A stretch of DNA of 8,669 nt from an uncultured Candidatus Planktophila sp. (lineage in GTDB: Bacteria; Actinomycetota; Actinomycetes; Nanopelagicales; Nanopelagicaceae), in the NCBI GenBank assembly GCA_937927965.1, contig CALEZA010000058.1, forward strand, positions 1 through 8,669, written 5' to 3'. The notes under the pieces were generated by a model. It saw only the letters and a list, made by a program, of their open reading frames with translations. It was not told the origin of the DNA and searched no databases. Of the stretch, positions 7,023 through 8,669 are shown one piece after another (the stretch's first letter is position 1; the number at the start of each line of letters is the position of its first letter). The position numbers and the translations under genes are program-made.

Positions 7023-8518
7023 TACTTGGCACCTCCCAACGCTGGAGCCTTTGAAATCAAAGCACCACCCCACTTGGAGTTCAGCGCTGCTTCAAGAGCG
7101 GCACCTGCCTGATAGAGGCGCTGATCCTGCATCGCAGGAGCCATAATTTGGAATCCGACGGGCAAGTTATCTTCATCTGCAAGTCCAGCTGGAAGCGACA
7201 TTCCACAGATACCTGCAAGATTTACTGGAATCGTAGCCACATCGCCTAGATACATCGCCATAGGGTCATCGACCTTTTCGCCGATTTTGTATGCAGTAGT
7301 TGGCGCGGTTGGAGAGACCAACACATCTGCCTGAGCGAAAGCCTTTGCATAATCTTGAATAATTAGAGTACGAATCTTTTGTGCACTTCCGTAGTAAGCA
7401 TCGTAATAACCTGATGAAAGCGCATAAGTTCCGAGGATGATGCGGCGCTTAACCTCGCGTCCAAATCCCGCATCGCGAGTAGCTGCCATCACTGCCTCAG
7501 CGGAAGCGCCATTGGCATCTCCTGTGCGAAGGCCATACCGCATTGCATCAAAGCGAGCCAGATTTGATGAACACTCAGAAGGTGCAATCAGGTAATAGGC
7601 AGCCAATGCATACTCAAAACTTGGGCAATCCACTTCAACAATTTCAGCCCCTAATGAAGCTAGGAGATCGAGAGATTCAGTAAATCGACTCTGCACGCCC
7701 TTCTGATATCCCTCGCCTTGAAGCTGCTTGATGACACCAATCTTCATGCCCTTCACATCACCGCTCTTTGCGGCAGAAACAACAGCAGGCACTGCAGACT
7801 TAATTGAAGTTGCATCATGTGCATCATGTCCTGCAATAGCTTCATGGAGAAGAGCTGTATCAAGAACGGTACGACCAAAAGGTCCCGCTTGGTCGAGAGA
7901 AGATGAATATGCAATCAGTCCATAACGCGAGACCGCTCCATATGTTGGGCGAACTCCCACAATTCCCGTCAAGGCAGCAGGTTGGCGAATGGATCCTCCG
8001 GTATCGGAACCGATTGCAAGAGGTGCTTCAAAGGCAGAGACCGCTGCAGCAGATCCACCTGAAGATCCACCAGGTGTGCGCTCTAAATCCCATGGGTTAA
8101 AAGTTGGTCCATAGCCACTGTTCTCGGTTGAAGAGCCCATAGCGAACTCATCCATATTTGTCTTTCCAAGGATGATGATGCCAGCATCTTTTAACTTTGA
8201 GACAACTGTTGAGTCATAAGGAGGACGCCATCCTTCAAGGATGCGAGAACCTGCAGTCGTAGGAACTCCCTTTTGAGCCAGAACATCTTTAAGAGCTAGT
8301 GGCACACCTGCAAGAGGCGAAAGGTCCTTTCCTGCAGCGCGATCTGCATCTACTGCAGCCGCTTGTGCAAGAGCGCCTTCTTTATCAACATAAAGAAATG
8401 CTTTCACATCACCATCGACCGAGTCGATGCGATCTAAATGTGCTTGCGTGAGTTCGACTGAAGAGATCTCTTTTGACTGCAATGCATCTGCCATCTCCGT
8501 GGCTGTCTTAAAGATCAT
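7022..8518 (-). CDS. gatA: Asp-tRNA(Asn)/Glu-tRNA(Gln) amidotransferase subunit A (glutaminase)
   Basis: GatA is an amidase-signature enzyme that hydrolyses glutamine and passes ammonia to GatB in the GatCAB complex. The 498 residues match the family. The Ser-cisSer-Lys triad is visible as Lys77 in GVPLALKD, Ser152 in [13 protein letters not shown] and Ser176 in [13 protein letters not shown]. Each is two residues lower than the S. aureus GatA triad I recall (79/154/178). [14 protein letters not shown] (121-134) and the C-terminal [16 protein letters not shown] are also GatA-like and distinguish it from general amidases. GGGGAGGAG lies 6 bases before the ATG and is embedded in the last codons of gatC. 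Gene order gatC-gatA-gatB with a gap of 3 bases and an overlap of 1 base shows a tightly coupled operon. The promoter is outside the window. Confidence 0.97.
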   Translation of the reverse strand: MIFKTATEMADALQSKEISSVELTQAHLDRIDSVDGDVKAFLYVDKEGALAQAAAVDADRAAGKDLSPLAGVPLALKDVLAQKGVPTTAGSRILEGWRPPYDSTVVSKLKDAGIIILGKTNMDEFAMGSSTENSGYGPTFNPWDLERTPGGSSGGSAAAVSAFEAPLAIGSDTGGSIRQPAALTGIVGVRPTYGAVSRYGLIAYSSSLDQAGPFGRTVLDTALLHEAIAGHDAHDATSIKSAVPAVVSAAKSGDVKGMKIGVIKQLQGEGYQKGVQSRFTESLDLLASLGAEIVEVDCPSFEYALAAYYLIAPSECSSNLARFDAMRYGLRTGDANGASAEAVMAATRDAGFGREVKRRIILGTYALSSGYYDAYYGSAQKIRTLIIQDYAKAFAQADVLVSPTAPTTAYKIGEKVDDPMAMYLGDVATIPVNLAGICGMSLPAGLADEDNLPVGFQIMAPAMQDQRLYQAGAALEAALNSKWGGALISKAPALGGAK

Positions 8519-8521
8519 CGA

Positions 8522-8669
8522 TTACTCCTCCCCTAAAATCTGAGGAACGCGAAAACGCTGTTCTTCTTGAGCGGGAGCTCCTGAGAGGGCATCCTCTGGA
8601 GTCAGGCTTGGGTGAACTACATCTTCACGAGCAATATTCTCAATTGGCTGTGGGTGGGAAGTTGCCTTG
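8522..8669 (-). CDS. gatC: Asp-tRNA(Asn)/Glu-tRNA(Gln) amidotransferase subunit C, 3' part only
   Basis: GatC is the small subunit that wraps around GatA and GatB and stabilises the complex. Only the last 48 codons are in the window, with the 5' end beyond the right edge. The visible protein contains [19 protein letters not shown] and [20 protein letters not shown]. This matches the conserved GatC tail (R-x-D-x-V-x-P-S-L-T, then A-P near the end and F-R-V-P-x-I-L). Its stop TAA is 3 bases before the gatA ATG, and its final Gly-Glu-Glu codons double as the gatA ribosome binding site. It is too short for the length-based ORF list but clear from motif and context. Confidence 0.93.
   Translation of the reverse strand, partial: KATSHPQPIENIAREDVVHPSLTPEDALSGAPAQEEQRFRVPQILGEE

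Noticed and set aside
7023..7073. Upstream ATG extending gatB by 17 residues ([10 protein letters not shown]...)
   Set aside because: The extension lies inside gatA, does not resemble GatB N-termini, and the ATG at 7022 has GGAGG at 9 bases and a one-base overlap with the gatA stop.

Overview
The window looks like core chromosome from a low-to-moderate GC actinobacterium. One 60-base line that I counted was 45% GC. The best guess is a freshwater acI/Nanopelagicales-type lineage. This rests on actinobacterial-style proteins, compact spacing, one-base gene overlaps and the neighbourhood of gatCAB with ilvD and ilvBN. It is an inference from memory of such genomes, not a computed placement.

Layout: nearly everything is on the minus strand. 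Read in the direction of transcription (right to left) it holds the 3' end of gatC, then gatA and gatB, which form the GatCAB amidotransferase operon. It ends at a bidirectional terminator. Next comes a single plus-strand gene for a 14-helix DHA2-type MFS transporter. A 122-base divergent promoter region separates this from minus-strand ilvD. After ilvD lies a 209-base leader region, then ilvB, then ilvN, which runs off the left edge. Three of the four steps from dihydroxyacid dehydratase and acetohydroxyacid synthase onward are expected in such clusters, but ilvC is not visible here.

The most informative non-coding stretch is 1981-2189. It carries a -35/-10 promoter and a 14-codon leader ORF, MRSTSRSIVVVVIR, with six consecutive Ile/Val codons. 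The leader is followed by a hairpin overlapping its stop codon, then a strong rho-independent terminator (a perfect 18-base palindrome plus six T), then a good ribosome binding site for ilvB. This is the architecture of transcription attenuation of ilvBN by branched-chain aminoacyl-tRNA supply. Promoter geometry predicts that the leader transcript starts exactly on the leader ATG, so it would be leaderless. ilvD has the same -10/6 nt/ATG geometry.

Together the window encodes part of valine/isoleucine/leucine synthesis (IlvB, IlvN, IlvD), the machinery that makes Gln-tRNA(Gln) and/or Asn-tRNA(Asn) by transamidation (GatCAB), and one exporter of unknown substrate. I saw no mobile element, CRISPR array, tRNA/rRNA gene or novel multigene system. 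Apart from the attenuator and the leaderless-start signals, the region is ordinary.
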